This document shows, piece by piece, positions 27,853-37,304 of a DNA stretch of 64,000 nucleotides. Each line of letters starts with the position of its first letter. Position 1 is the stretch's first letter. The notes below the pieces were generated by a model, which saw only the letters and a program-made list of their open reading frames with translations, was not told where the DNA came from and ran no database searches. The DNA comes from Mangrovibacter plantisponsor. GTDB lineage: Bacteria; Pseudomonadota; Gammaproteobacteria; Enterobacterales; Enterobacteriaceae. Location: NCBI RefSeq assembly GCF_003182475.1, contig NZ_QGTS01000010.1, forward strand, positions 124,001 through 188,000. The letters are read 5' to 3'. Made by a program: the position numbers and the translations under genes.

Positions 27853-28821
27853 TTATTGTCCGTTGACCACAACGACACCAGCCATTGCATTTAACATAGC
27901 ATACTGCCTCGTACACACCTCACGCAGGCACTCGCGCAGCCAGCGATGGGCCGGGTCATTATGCAGGCGGGGGTGCCACATTTGCGAAACAGTTATCGCG
28001 CCTGTTTGCACAGGTAGCTCAAAACCAACAAGCCCGGGAACACTGCCTGTGCCACTGTTCTGCGCCTGATGCAGGAAAAACGACGCAGGCACCAGCGCCA
28101 CCAGGTCCGACTGCCGGGCAATAGACAACGCAGCCCCAAGCCCCGGCACCACAGCAGCTATATGGCGTTCCAGCCCAAGGGAATCCAGTTTGTTATCTAC
28201 CGGCCCACGGCCAGTGCCGTGGCGGGCAACCACGATATGCCCGTATGCCGCATAAGCTTGTGGTGTCAGTATTGTGCTCCGTGCCAACGGGTGGCCTGTA
28301 CGCACTACGCCAATAAACCTGTCCTGAAACAGCGCCTGAAGGTAAATTTCCGGGCCCATATTTTTCAGTACACCTATTTCCAGGTCCACCAGCCCTTCTC
28401 TTAGCGGGCCATCTTCCTTTTCAGGTTTGGCAACAAAACGCAGACTTGCGTGTGGGGCTGACTGCGCCAGTGCTGCCACCAAATCCGGGCCGAACACTTG
28501 TGCAAAGCCGTCGTTAGTTCGCAGTGTAAACACCCGGTCCAGGGTGGCAAGGCTCAGCGTAGAGGCTGCGGGTTTGAGCAATGAACGTGCCTGTGCCACA
28601 GCCAGGGGAGCAGCTTCAAGCAACTGTTCGCCATGTGGCGTTAACACCATATGGCGGCCCGCCCGCACCAGTAAGGGGTCTCCTGTTGTCTGGCGCAACC
28701 TTCCCAAAGTACGGCTCATAGCGGATTCACTCAGCCCCAGGCGGCGTGCCGCCGCAGCCACACTTTTTTCCGCCAGCAAAACATCAAGCGCAATCAGTAA
28801 GTTCAGGTCGGCCTCTGCCAT
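27853..28821 (-). CDS. LysR-family transcriptional regulator
   Basis: 322-residue LysR regulator: winged helix at 5-65 (KSVAAAARRLGLSESAMSRTLGRL), then the effector-binding domain (about 90-300). AGGAGG lies just upstream of the ATG. It is divergent from the SDR gene at 28951 with 129 bases between, the usual arrangement for a LysR regulator and its target. Confidence 0.92.
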   Translation of the reverse strand: MAEADLNLLIALDVLLAEKSVAAAARRLGLSESAMSRTLGRLRQTTGDPLLVRAGRHMVLTPHGEQLLEAAPLAVAQARSLLKPAASTLSLATLDRVFTLRTNDGFAQVFGPDLVAALAQSAPHASLRFVAKPEKEDGPLREGLVDLEIGVLKNMGPEIYLQALFQDRFIGVVRTGHPLARSTILTPQAYAAYGHIVVARHGTGRGPVDNKLDSLGLERHIAAVVPGLGAALSIARQSDLVALVPASFFLHQAQNSGTGSVPGLVGFELPVQTGAITVSQMWHPRLHNDPAHRWLRECLREVCTRQYAMLNAMAGVVVVNGQ

Positions 28822-28950
28822 TTTTCCTCCTGCCGGAATGCTGATACATGGCGTTTGGTGCAGGTTATTAATGCATCACCTGCGTCTTCCGCCTTATATC
28901 ACACAGCACTACAGTAAGAAACGTCACCCAATATTATTCAAGGAGCTGTT

Positions 28951-29655
28951 ATGTCTCTTCCTTCGTTTGTACCCTCTGTTCTGCTGGTGGGCGCATCTCG
29001 TGGTATCGGCCTTGCCATGGCGGAACAATTTCTGGCAAAAGGCTGGCATGTCACCGGCACAGTGCGCAGTGAACAAACCCCTTTGCATGCACTGGCAAGT
29101 GCCTGGCCCGGGCAACTGCAAATTGAAATACTGGATATGTGCGACGACCGGCAACTGGCCGCTCTGGATGTGCGGCTTAACGGCAGCCAGTTCGACATGC
29201 TGTTTGTGAACGCTGGCACCACAAACCGGGACCCGTCACAAACTATTGGCGAAATCACCACAGAGGAATTTATTCAGGTGATGACCACCAATGCGCTGGC
29301 CCCCATGCGCGTGCTGGAAGAGCTGGAAAAGCATACACATTCCCGTGCACTGCTGGGGGTGATGTCTTCCGGGCAGGGTAGTATTACCAACAATATTAAC
29401 GGCCAGCGTGAACTTTATCGGGGCAGCAAAGCCGCATTGAATATGTTTATGCGCAGCTTTGCTGCACGCCAGGCAGGCACAGAGCGGGCGCTGGTGAGTA
29501 TGGCTCCGGGTTGGATCCGCACAGCGCTGGGTGGGCCACAAGCGCCCTTGACCCTCGAAGAAACGATTCCCAGCCTGGTGAATGTGTTACTGGAGAAACA
29601 AGCCAGACCAGGCCTGGAATACCTTGATTTCACAGGGAACACAGTGCCGTGGTAA
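28951..29655 (+). CDS. Short-chain dehydrogenase/reductase
   Basis: 234-residue SDR: cofactor loop GASRGIGLAM (about residues 14-23), NAG-type motif (FVNAGTTNRD), Ser in VMSSGQGS and the active YRGSKAAL. Basic residues after the second strand (TVRSEQ) suggest NADP(H). AAGGAG precedes the ATG. Probably controlled by the divergent LysR gene. Substrate unknown. Confidence 0.9.
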   Translation: MSLPSFVPSVLLVGASRGIGLAMAEQFLAKGWHVTGTVRSEQTPLHALASAWPGQLQIEILDMCDDRQLAALDVRLNGSQFDMLFVNAGTTNRDPSQTIGEITTEEFIQVMTTNALAPMRVLEELEKHTHSRALLGVMSSGQGSITNNINGQRELYRGSKAALNMFMRSFAARQAGTERALVSMAPGWIRTALGGPQAPLTLEETIPSLVNVLLEKQARPGLEYLDFTGNTVPW

Positions 29656-29668
29656 ATCATGTGGTTTG

Positions 29669-30556
29669 TCAGCTAACCCGCAGGGCATCCACCACTAAGC
29701 GGAAGGCGGGTGAAGGCTGTTTACGGCTGGGGTAATACAAATAATACCCCGGGAATGGCGCACACCAGGATTCAAGCACCTGAATAAGCCGACCCTCTTC
29801 GATATGCGGCGCAAACTCTTCCGCAGGTAAAAATGCAATACCCAGCCCGGCCAGGGCTGCATCCACCATATGCGCGGAAGTATTAAAGGTCAGTTGCCCG
29901 TTTACCCGCACATTCACCGGTCCTGAGTCCTGGTCAAATTCCCACACATATAAGCCGCCAGAACTGGCCTGGCGCATATTAATACAGTTGTGATGCACCA
30001 GGTCATGCGGGGTGTGCGGAGCGGGGTGCCGGGAAAAATAATCCGCCGAAGCCACAGCAGCCATGCGTAATGGCGGGCCAATAGGTACAGCAATCATATC
30101 TTTGTCGATAGTGTCTCCCAGGCGCACCCCGGCATCGAAACGGTCGGCCACAATATTACGGAAGCCATGGTTAGCATCGAACTCCAAATTAATATCCGGA
30201 TATTCACGTAACAACGGCGCCAGTTTGGGTAACAAAATGGATTGCAACACATTAGGGCCACAAGTTATGCGTACCGTACCCGCTGGCTTGTCGCGTAATT
30301 CTGTCAGCATTTCCAGTTCAGACTCAATTTCATCGAACCGGTTGCCAATTGCCTGTAATAACCGCTCACCAGCAGCCGTCAGTGAAAGACTGCGGGTGGT
30401 GCGGGTAATCAGACGAATTTTCATACGGTTTTCCAAACCGGTAATCGCCTGGCTTAATGCTGGTTGAGTTACGCCCAATTGTGCCGCAGCGCGCGTAAAG
30501 CTGCCTTCCCGGGCGACGGTCACGAAAGACAACAGATCATTAAGGTTACGTTTCAC
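29669..30556 (-). CDS. LysR-family transcriptional regulator
   Basis: 295-residue LysR regulator with a GTG start at 30556 (GGGGAG upstream). The winged helix covers residues 5-65 (GSFTRAAAQLGVTQPALSQAI). The effector domain (90-290) resembles the large group that controls divergent exporters and reductases. It is divergent from the MFS transporter gene (217 bases between) and probably controls it and the hydrolase behind it. Confidence 0.92.
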   Translation of the reverse strand: MKRNLNDLLSFVTVAREGSFTRAAAQLGVTQPALSQAITGLENRMKIRLITRTTRSLSLTAAGERLLQAIGNRFDEIESELEMLTELRDKPAGTVRITCGPNVLQSILLPKLAPLLREYPDINLEFDANHGFRNIVADRFDAGVRLGDTIDKDMIAVPIGPPLRMAAVASADYFSRHPAPHTPHDLVHHNCINMRQASSGGLYVWEFDQDSGPVNVRVNGQLTFNTSAHMVDAALAGLGIAFLPAEEFAPHIEEGRLIQVLESWCAPFPGYYLYYPSRKQPSPAFRLVVDALRVS

Positions 30557-30773
30557 TTTATCTCCCCGGCCATAACGACAACCAATTTATAAACAGACCT
30601 TATAAGTGTATTAAGTATTCATTAGCTAGTCAGCATACGATACCCGTGTAAAATTTCCACCACGCAACAGCGCTTATCCAGTTAATCCATCTGTTTATTT
30701 TTGTTTTTATTCCCGTGAATAAAGGCCCGGCCCCGGCTTGCCTGAATATCACGGATGAAAAAGGTAATTCACT

Positions 30774-31994
30774 ATGACAGCAACATCACATAACACAGCC
30801 CCGGACCGCGCCTGCTGGAGCGGTGTACTGGCTATGACTTTATGTGTCTTTGCTCTGGTGGCCTCTGAATTTATGCCAGTCAGCCTGTTAACACCGCTGG
30901 CTCATGACCTGCAGGTCAGCGAAGGGCTGGCAGGCCAGGGCATTGCTATTTCAGGCGCACTGGCCGTGCTCACCAGTCTGTCAGCATCGCGCTTAACCGC
31001 CAGCCTGGATCGCAAAAGCGTTCTCCTTGGTTTTACCGTACTGATGGCGATATCCGGCATGGTGATTACATTTGCACCCAACTATTCAGTCTACATGGTT
31101 GGCCGCGGGCTAATCGGCATAGTGATTGGTGGGTTCTGGTCAATGTCCGCTGCCTGTGCCATGCGCCTGGTACCACATCACCAGGTTCCGCGAGCCCTGG
31201 CTATTTTTAACGGTGGCAACGCGCTGGCAACGGTCATTGCTGCGCCAATGGGGAGTTTTCTGGCCGGTATGATTGGCTGGCGGGGCGCTTTTTTCTGCCT
31301 GGTTCCGGTCGCTCTGCTGTCTCTTGTCTGGCAATGGCTAAGCCTGCCATCCATGAAAGCAACAGCGCCAGACAATAACGCGCGTCATTCTGCGTTAGGG
31401 CTGCTCAAAAACCCGTTAGTTCTTACAGGAATGGCGGCATGTGGGCTGTTCTTCATGGGGCAGTTCACCCTGTTTACCTATTTGCGTCCGTTTTTGGAAA
31501 ATGTCACCCATGTCAGCCTGCCGGTTCTTTCCACACTGTTACTGGTTCTCGGAGTGGCGGGCTTTATCGGCACGTTGTTGATTGGCTCAGCACTGAAACA
31601 AGGCTTTTACCCAACACTGTTGTCCATCCCATTATGTATGGCTTTGATTGCCGTACTGCTAATTGGTTTTGGGCATCACTTGTGGCTGGTTGCGTTGTTT
31701 TTAGGTCTCTGGGGCTTGCTGGCAACATCCGCGCCCGTTGGCTGGTGGACATGGGTCGCCCATACCCTGCCAGAAAACGCCGAAGCGGGCGGTGGCCTGA
31801 TGGTCGCCATAGTACAACTGTCGATTGCCACGGGTTCGACACTGGGTGGCCTGGCTTTCGACCACGCAGGCTGGCAAAGCACTTTCACCCTCAGCGGCGT
31901 GCTGTTAATCCTGGCCGCCAGCCTGACAGGCTTTACAGCGCGTAAAGCGCAACAAACTGGCGGGTATCACCCCGCATCCCCGGTCATTAAATAA
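30774..31994 (+). CDS. DHA1-family MFS exporter (NepI-like)
   Basis: Inner-membrane drug:H+ antiporter-type exporter, 406 residues, twelve hydrophobic segments. The N-terminal part (SEFMPVSLLTPLAHDLQVSE) and the motif around GRGLIGIVIGGFWSMSAACAMRL closely resemble E. coli NepI (purine-nucleoside efflux), but the similarity falls off later, so I do not give the symbol. The transporter precedes an alpha/beta hydrolase by 13 bases. Likely regulated by the divergent LysR protein. Confidence 0.88.
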   Translation: MTATSHNTAPDRACWSGVLAMTLCVFALVASEFMPVSLLTPLAHDLQVSEGLAGQGIAISGALAVLTSLSASRLTASLDRKSVLLGFTVLMAISGMVITFAPNYSVYMVGRGLIGIVIGGFWSMSAACAMRLVPHHQVPRALAIFNGGNALATVIAAPMGSFLAGMIGWRGAFFCLVPVALLSLVWQWLSLPSMKATAPDNNARHSALGLLKNPLVLTGMAACGLFFMGQFTLFTYLRPFLENVTHVSLPVLSTLLLVLGVAGFIGTLLIGSALKQGFYPTLLSIPLCMALIAVLLIGFGHHLWLVALFLGLWGLLATSAPVGWWTWVAHTLPENAEAGGGLMVAIVQLSIATGSTLGGLAFDHAGWQSTFTLSGVLLILAASLTGFTARKAQQTGGYHPASPVIK

Positions 31995-32007
31995 CAAGGT
32001 ATTTCCC

Positions 32008-33036
32008 ATGAAAATGTTAACCCTGCTGTTCGGGCTGCTAGCCAGTACCTTCGCAGCCACAGGAGCCGATATGTCACACGGTGCAGACAATTTTTACAAA
32101 AGCGACAAGGTCAATGCTGAGAAAGTGACCTTCAAAAACCAGTATCAGATGGATGTGGTCGGCATGCTGTTCACCCCGAAAAACGCCACACCAGGTACCA
32201 AACTCCCGGCGATTGTTATCGGGCATCCCATGGGGGCGGTTAAAGAGCAAAGCTCCAGCCTGTACGCCCAGAAACTGGCGGAACAGGGGTTTGCCACCCT
32301 GGCGATTGATTTATCCTTCTGGGGCGAAAGCGCCGGGAAACCAGGCCATCTGATTTCACCCGAAATTTATACTGATGATTTCAGTGCGGCAGTGGACTAC
32401 CTGAGCACCCAGTCTTTTGTAGACCCGGAGAAAATTGGTGTTCTGGGGATTTGTGGCAGTGGTAGCTTTGCCATCAGCGCAGCCAAAATCGACCCGCGTC
32501 TGAAAGCGGTAGCGACAGTGAGTATGTACAACATGGGCGCAGCATTCCGTAACGGGCTGAACCATTCTCAAACTGTTGAGCAACGCAAAGCATTTATTGC
32601 AACCGCGACAGCACAGCGTTTTAAAGAATTTACCGGTGGTGAAATTGCCTATATTCCCGGCACAGTAAACAAACTGGATGACAATACCCCGGCCATTCAG
32701 CGCGAGTTCTATGATTTCTACCGCACTCCACGCGGCGCATATACGCCAAAAGGTGAGAAAGCGGAGCTGACCACCAAACCCATGCTGAGCAGTATTGGTA
32801 AATTTATGAACTTCTACCCGTTCAACGACATTGAAACTATTTCGCCACGCCCGATGTTGTTTATCACCGGGGATCACGCACATTCGCGTGAATTCAGCGA
32901 AGATGCTTACAAACGTGCTGCTCAGCCGAAGGAATTGTATGTGGTGCCAAATGCCGGGCATGTAGACCTGTATGACCGCACAGACCTGATCCCTTTCGCC
33001 AAACTGGCATCGTTCTTTAAAACCAACCTGAAGTAA
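32008..33036 (+). CDS. Exported alpha/beta hydrolase
   Basis: 342-residue alpha/beta hydrolase of the dienelactone-hydrolase-like group with a probable signal peptide (LLFGLLASTFAATGA). The triad is visible: Ser151 in GICGSGSF, Asp289 in FITGDHAHS and His318 in NAGHVDLYD; HPMGAVKEQ near residue 74 forms the oxyanion region. AAGGT precedes the ATG. It is translated from the same message as the NepI-like exporter. Substrate unknown; an esterase or lactonase is likely. Confidence 0.85.
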   Translation: MKMLTLLFGLLASTFAATGADMSHGADNFYKSDKVNAEKVTFKNQYQMDVVGMLFTPKNATPGTKLPAIVIGHPMGAVKEQSSSLYAQKLAEQGFATLAIDLSFWGESAGKPGHLISPEIYTDDFSAAVDYLSTQSFVDPEKIGVLGICGSGSFAISAAKIDPRLKAVATVSMYNMGAAFRNGLNHSQTVEQRKAFIATATAQRFKEFTGGEIAYIPGTVNKLDDNTPAIQREFYDFYRTPRGAYTPKGEKAELTTKPMLSSIGKFMNFYPFNDIETISPRPMLFITGDHAHSREFSEDAYKRAAQPKELYVVPNAGHVDLYDRTDLIPFAKLASFFKTNLK

Positions 33037-33175
33037 TCTGCCACAGCCGGGGTACCACCCCGGCTGACCCATCTTGCTGGCAACGACTTTCCCGCAACAC
33101 CCAACTGCCCACTTCCCTTCCACTGATGTTTACCCATAATATAAATCGTCGTACTACTCAGAATGGAAACGCACC

Positions 33176-33904
33176 ATGTCTTACTCCATCGGTGAATTCG
33201 CCCAGCTTTGTGGCATTAACGCCACCACATTGCGTGCCTGGCAGCGCCGCTACGGTCTGCTCAAACCGCTGCGTACTGAAGGCGGCCACCGCCAGTACAA
33301 CGACGATGATGTAACCCAGGCACTGAAAATTCTCGACTGGATTAAAAAGGGCGTGCCGGTCAGCCAGGTAAGGCCTTTACTGGAGCGGCCAACCAAACGC
33401 CAGACCAATAACTGGCAGGCATTACAGGAAACCATGCTGCAACGCCTGCAGGATGGCAAAATCGAATCACTGCGCCAGTTAATTTTTGATTCGGGGCGGG
33501 ATTACCCCAGGCCGGAACTGGTCGCCAATGTACTTCGCCCCCTGCGCAGCCGCCTTGCGGCAAACACCGCATCTATGATGACCCTGCGGGAAGTGCTGGA
33601 CGGGATTATCATCGGGTATACCGCTTTTTGCCTCGATGGTGACCGCAAGGCACCCGGCGAAAACTATGTGCTGGCAGGCTGGCAACTGGCCGACACCTGT
33701 GAAGTATGGCTGGAAGCGCTGAAACGCTCAGGCCAGGGCAGCCGGGCAGATGTGTTGCCTGCGTCTCCAGCTATTCTGGCTCCGGCACTGTTCCCCCAGC
33801 GCCACTGGGTGCTGGTCACAACCGGTAAGCTCACCCAGGCCCGGCAAAAAGATCTGGAAAAATGGCGTGACCAGGTCGCTTCCCTGGATGTCATTCTGTT
33901 GTAA
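33176..33904 (+). CDS. MlrA/BluR-like MerR-family regulator
   Basis: 242-residue MerR regulator, the same length and layout as E. coli MlrA and BluR (243). The DNA-binding domain (1-70) is almost identical in its core to theirs (TTLRAWQRRYGLLKPLRTEGG, then HRQYNDDD). The C-terminal region (about 85-242) corresponds to the degenerate cobalamin-binding-like domain; the DxHxxG motif that binds B12 in CarH/LitR is absent, so B12 light sensing is unlikely. It lies 266 bases upstream of a nine-gene operon whose promoter carries an MlrA-type palindrome, which makes it the likely regulator. Confidence 0.88.
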   Translation: MSYSIGEFAQLCGINATTLRAWQRRYGLLKPLRTEGGHRQYNDDDVTQALKILDWIKKGVPVSQVRPLLERPTKRQTNNWQALQETMLQRLQDGKIESLRQLIFDSGRDYPRPELVANVLRPLRSRLAANTASMMTLREVLDGIIIGYTAFCLDGDRKAPGENYVLAGWQLADTCEVWLEALKRSGQGSRADVLPASPAILAPALFPQRHWVLVTTGKLTQARQKDLEKWRDQVASLDVILL

Positions 33905-34090
33905 AAATCCCCCGCCGTAGTTTTGCTCTGCGGCGGCCCCCAATGCCCCCAACACATCCGTTACCCGGCCTGCATCACCTTCATTTCTTGCTCTGCACAT
34001 CATCTCACTGAAAAAACCACTGTTTTTCGCACAAAATCGCTATTTATATTTATTTGAAAAATAAACAAAATTAAAAATATTTTCACAAAA

Positions 34091-34120
34091 ACTTGTACAA
34101 AAAATTAATTTTGTACAAGT
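34091..34120. promoter_or_regulatory. MlrA-box-like palindromic operator in front of the nine-gene operon
   Basis: A perfect inverted repeat with 12-base arms (ACTTGTACAAAA / TTTTGTACAAGT) and a six-base centre. Within it TTGTACA (34093-34099) and TGTACAA (34112-34118) are separated by exactly 12 bases, as in the E. coli MlrA box (TTGTACA-N12-TGTACAA) at csgD as I recall it. A -10-like TATTAT follows at 34120-34125, and TTGTAC at 34093 could act as an over-spaced -35 (21 bases), the layout MerR activators correct. It lies 51 bases before the first gene. Confidence 0.85.
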
Positions 34121-34170
34121 ATTATTAGTACCAGACCACCTACAGAAAAAGAACCCAACAAGGTAACACT

Positions 34171-34605
34171 ATGTGCGATACCCGCTCCGTCATTGAAAAC
34201 TGCATCACGTTCTACCAGGCGCTGGACCACCAGTCGCTCAGTAAACTGCGTGAGCTGTACCACGATGATGCCCGGCTTATCGACCCTTTTGGCCAACACC
34301 AGGGCCTCTGTGCAATACAACACTACTTTGACCACCTGCTCAGCAACGTGACCCGTTGCTGGTTCGATGTAGACCAGCCACTGTGCGAGGGCGACCGCGC
34401 GGCACTCAGTTGGGTGATGCACTGGGCACACCCCAAACTTCAGGGCGGTGAACCGCTGGCATTAGCCGGTTGCTCCATTTTGTTCGTGCGTGAAGGGCGC
34501 ATTGCCTGGCAGCAGGACTACTACGACGCTGGCAGTATGGTCTACGAACACATCCCGCTGCTGGGTTACGCGGTGCGGCATATAAAACAGCGGGTGGCAT
34601 CATGA
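34171..34605 (+). CDS. NTF2-like (SnoaL-type) protein
   Basis: 144-residue cone-fold protein of the nuclear-transport-factor-2 superfamily (ITFYQALDHQSLSKLRELYHDD at the N-terminus; FVREGRIAWQQDYYDAG near the C-terminus). Such proteins may be small isomerases, hydrolases or binding proteins. AAGG precedes the ATG. First gene of the operon under the MlrA-type box; its stop overlaps the next start (ATGA). No catalytic residues can be named with confidence. Confidence 0.82.
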   Translation: MCDTRSVIENCITFYQALDHQSLSKLRELYHDDARLIDPFGQHQGLCAIQHYFDHLLSNVTRCWFDVDQPLCEGDRAALSWVMHWAHPKLQGGEPLALAGCSILFVREGRIAWQQDYYDAGSMVYEHIPLLGYAVRHIKQRVAS

Positions 34606-35321
34606 AACGGGTGTTGGTAACCGGCGCCAGCTCGGGCATTGGCGAAGGGCTGGCAAAAGCCTGGGCGGATGATGGCGTACAGGTTATCGCCTGTGGGCGC
34701 GATCAGGCCAGGCTGGATGCACTGGCAAGTTACAGTGCCAATATCACCACACGCCAGTTTGATATCACCGATGCCCACGCCTGCCAGCAGGCACTGCTCA
34801 ATTGCCAGGTGGATGTCGCCGTTTTGTGTGCCGGGACCTGTGAATACCTTGATCATGGCATGGTCGATGCCAGTCTGGTGAGCCGCGTGATGCACACCAA
34901 TTTTCTCGGCCCGGTAAACTGCCTGGCGGCACTGCAAACACAGCTACAACCCGGCAGCCGTGTGGTGCTGGTCAGCTCGATGGCTCACTGGCTGCCCTTC
35001 CCACGCGCAGAAGCTTATGGCGCTTCAAAAGCTGCGCTCACCTGGTTTGCCAACAGCCTGCGGCTGGACTGGGAACCCAAAGGTATTTCAGTAACCCTGG
35101 TTTCCCCCGGTTTTGTCGATACACCACTTACCCGCCGCAACGACTTCGCTATGCCAGGCCAGGTGAGTGTTGGCCAGGCCGTGAAAGCCATTCGCCACGG
35201 GCTGGCAAAAAACCACAACCATATCGCCTTCCCCGGTGGGTTCAGTTTTCTTTTACGCGCTCTGGGGTTACTCCCCGCCTGCGTACAACACGTTTTATTA
35301 CGCAGGATGGTGCGACCATGA
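34602..35321 (+). CDS. Short-chain dehydrogenase/reductase of the lipid-modification operon
   Basis: 239-residue SDR: TGASSGIGEG (7-16), the catalytic Tyr139/Lys143 in EAYGASKAAL, and a Ser in LVSSMAHW. Position 110-114 has CAGTC instead of the common NNAG. Overlaps of four bases with both neighbours show tight translational coupling. SDRs of this type accompany FAD/DUF1365/Cfa-like operons in other proteobacteria; the substrate is presumably an acyl or lipid intermediate, which is inference. Confidence 0.88.
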   Translation: MKRVLVTGASSGIGEGLAKAWADDGVQVIACGRDQARLDALASYSANITTRQFDITDAHACQQALLNCQVDVAVLCAGTCEYLDHGMVDASLVSRVMHTNFLGPVNCLAALQTQLQPGSRVVLVSSMAHWLPFPRAEAYGASKAALTWFANSLRLDWEPKGISVTLVSPGFVDTPLTRRNDFAMPGQVSVGQAVKAIRHGLAKNHNHIAFPGGFSFLLRALGLLPACVQHVLLRRMVRP

Positions 35322-36589
35322 ATATCGCCATTATCGGTAGCGGCATTGCCGGGTTAACCTGCGCCTGGCGTCTTGCCGGGCACCACCAGGTCACCTTGTT
35401 TGAAGCCAGCCCCACACTGGGTGGGCATACCGCCACAGTCGATGTAGACACGCACCAGGGCTCCTGGGCCATTGATACTGGTTTTATTGTTTACAATGAC
35501 CGCACCTACCCGCGTTTTATGGGGCTGTTGAGCGAGCTGGGCATCCAGGGCCAGAAAACAGAAATGAGTTTTTCGGTGCACAACCCCATTACCGGGCTGG
35601 AGTATAACGGGCACACACTGGCCTCCCTGTTTGCTCAGCGCACTAATCTTCTCAACCCCCGCTTCTGGCATCTGCTGGCAGAAATCATGCGCTTTAACCG
35701 CCTGGCGAAATCTGCGCTCCACCAGCCCGTTGGCGATGGCGACACCCTACAAACCTTTCTGGAACGCCACCGGTTCAATGCATTTTTTGCCCGGCATTAC
35801 ATTCTGCCCATGGGCGCGGCTATCTGGTCGTCTTCACTACAGGAAATGCGCCGTTTTCCCCTGGCGCTGTTCCTGCAATTCTTTAACAACCATGGCCTGC
35901 TGGATATTACCCATCGCCCCCAGTGGTATGTCGTGCCTGGTGGTTCCCGTGAATATATTCGCGCCATCACAACACGCCTTGCCGGCCGCCTGGAAATCCG
36001 CAGTAACACGCCTGTTGAACAGGTCACACGCCACCCGGGCGGCGTGGAGATTACGGCTAACGGCTCTCTGGCGCATTTCGACCAGGTTATTTTCGCCTGC
36101 CATGCAAACCAGGCGCTGGCAATGCTGGGTAACCCAACCCCGGCAGAGCAACAGGTGTTGGGCGCGATTGGCTGGCAGCAAAACGACGTGATCCTGCACC
36201 GTGACCGGCGCTGGTTACCAGACCGCAAGCGCGCCTGGGCCAGTTGGAATTACCGCCTGAGCAACAACAACGCAGAACACACCCGGGCCTGTGTAACTTA
36301 CAACATGAATATTCTGCAAGGGTTGCCGAAAGGCAGCCCACTGTTCTGCGTCACCCTCAACCCGCCAGAGCCTATTGATGAAAACCTGGTGTGGCGGCGT
36401 TTTAGCTATGAACACCCGGTATTTAACCCACAAAGCTGGCAGGCACAGGCACGCCGGGGGGAAATTAACGGCCAGCAACACAGCTGGTTTTGCGGTGCTT
36501 ACTGGTACAACGGTTTTCATGAAGATGGTGTGCGAAGCGCGCTCGACGTAGTGGCAGGAATTGCCGCCACAGGGGGGCGCCATGAATAG
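35318..36589 (+). CDS. FAD-dependent amine-oxidase-type oxidoreductase
   Basis: 423-residue flavoprotein of the NAD(P)/FAD amine-oxidoreductase superfamily. The dinucleotide motif is at the very N-terminus (IIGSGIAGLTCAWRL, residues 5-19), followed by LFEASPTLGGHTATVDV, the usual second FAD segment. Adjacent to a Cfa-like methyltransferase, it resembles the desaturase-type partners (UfaD) proposed for furan-fatty-acid formation in Rhodobacter; that role is inferred from context. Four-base overlap with the SDR upstream, eight-base overlap with DUF1365 downstream. Confidence 0.87.
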   Translation: MNIAIIGSGIAGLTCAWRLAGHHQVTLFEASPTLGGHTATVDVDTHQGSWAIDTGFIVYNDRTYPRFMGLLSELGIQGQKTEMSFSVHNPITGLEYNGHTLASLFAQRTNLLNPRFWHLLAEIMRFNRLAKSALHQPVGDGDTLQTFLERHRFNAFFARHYILPMGAAIWSSSLQEMRRFPLALFLQFFNNHGLLDITHRPQWYVVPGGSREYIRAITTRLAGRLEIRSNTPVEQVTRHPGGVEITANGSLAHFDQVIFACHANQALAMLGNPTPAEQQVLGAIGWQQNDVILHRDRRWLPDRKRAWASWNYRLSNNNAEHTRACVTYNMNILQGLPKGSPLFCVTLNPPEPIDENLVWRRFSYEHPVFNPQSWQAQARRGEINGQQHSWFCGAYWYNGFHEDGVRSALDVVAGIAATGGRHE

Positions 36590-37304
36590 CTGCCTGTATC
36601 ACGGTGTATTACGCCACCGCCGCTGGCAACCACGCCAGCACCACTTCAGCTACCAGGTATTTATGGCCTGGATTGACCTCGATGAACTGGCGCAACTACC
36701 CGATGCCGGCATCCGGCTTAACCGCTGGGGAGCAGCCTCGTTTTATACTCGCGATTACCCACTGGGCGCACCTTTGCGGCAAAACGTACTGGGCAGGCTC
36801 GCCACCCTGACGGGCGAACGGCTGAATGGCAAAGTGATGCTGTTAACCCAGTTACGCTATTTCGGTTTCCATTTTAACCCGGTCAATTTTTACTACTGCC
36901 ACAACGAACAGGGTGAGCTGCGCTGGATCCTTGCTGAAGTGCGCAACACCCCGTGGAACGAACGCCATTACTACGCAATTGATGCCGTCAACACCCAACC
37001 GGTTGATAAAGCTTTCCATGTTTCGCCCTTCAACCCCATGGAAATGGTGTACCACTGGCGCTTTAACACGCCCGGTAAAACACTGCATATGCACATTGAA
37101 AACCACCAGCAAACAAAGGTTTTCGATGCCACCTTAACGCTGGCCCGTTGCCCGCTTACCCGCAAAAACCTTCGCCGTCTGTTAATTAAAATCCCGCTGA
37201 TGACGGTGAAAACTGTCGCCGCAATTTACTGGCAGGCGCTGTTGCTGTTGTTAAAACGCGTGCCGGTTCATTCGCACCCGGCAAACCGGAGGCCCCGCTC
37301 ATGA
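36582..37304 (+). CDS. DUF1365 protein
   Basis: 240-residue DUF1365 protein (N-terminal CLYHGVLRHRRWQPRQHHFSY; middle LLTQLRYFGFHFNPVNFYYC; then VSPFNPMEMVYHWRF). The start at 36582 is preceded by AGGGGGG, better than the in-frame ATG 21 bases earlier. The family has no proven activity but is almost always beside a Cfa-like methyltransferase and an FAD oxidoreductase, as here. C-terminal positive, hydrophobic stretch (about 205-235) may touch the membrane. Confidence 0.9.
   Translation: MNSCLYHGVLRHRRWQPRQHHFSYQVFMAWIDLDELAQLPDAGIRLNRWGAASFYTRDYPLGAPLRQNVLGRLATLTGERLNGKVMLLTQLRYFGFHFNPVNFYYCHNEQGELRWILAEVRNTPWNERHYYAIDAVNTQPVDKAFHVSPFNPMEMVYHWRFNTPGKTLHMHIENHQQTKVFDATLTLARCPLTRKNLRRLLIKIPLMTVKTVAAIYWQALLLLLKRVPVHSHPANRRPRS

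Noticed and set aside
33045-33065. Terminator after the alpha/beta hydrolase gene
   Set aside because: AGCCGGGGT-ACC-ACCCCGGCT is a perfect hairpin but no T-run follows, so I do not call termination.
32356-33123. 255-codon open frame on the minus strand
   Set aside because: Fully opposite the alpha/beta hydrolase gene, which has a complete catalytic triad; the antisense product has no recognisable domain and high Cys/His content typical of shadow frames.
33912-33936. Terminator after the MerR gene
   Set aside because: CCGCCG/CGGCGG hairpin is followed by C residues, not T; read-through into the operon is possible.
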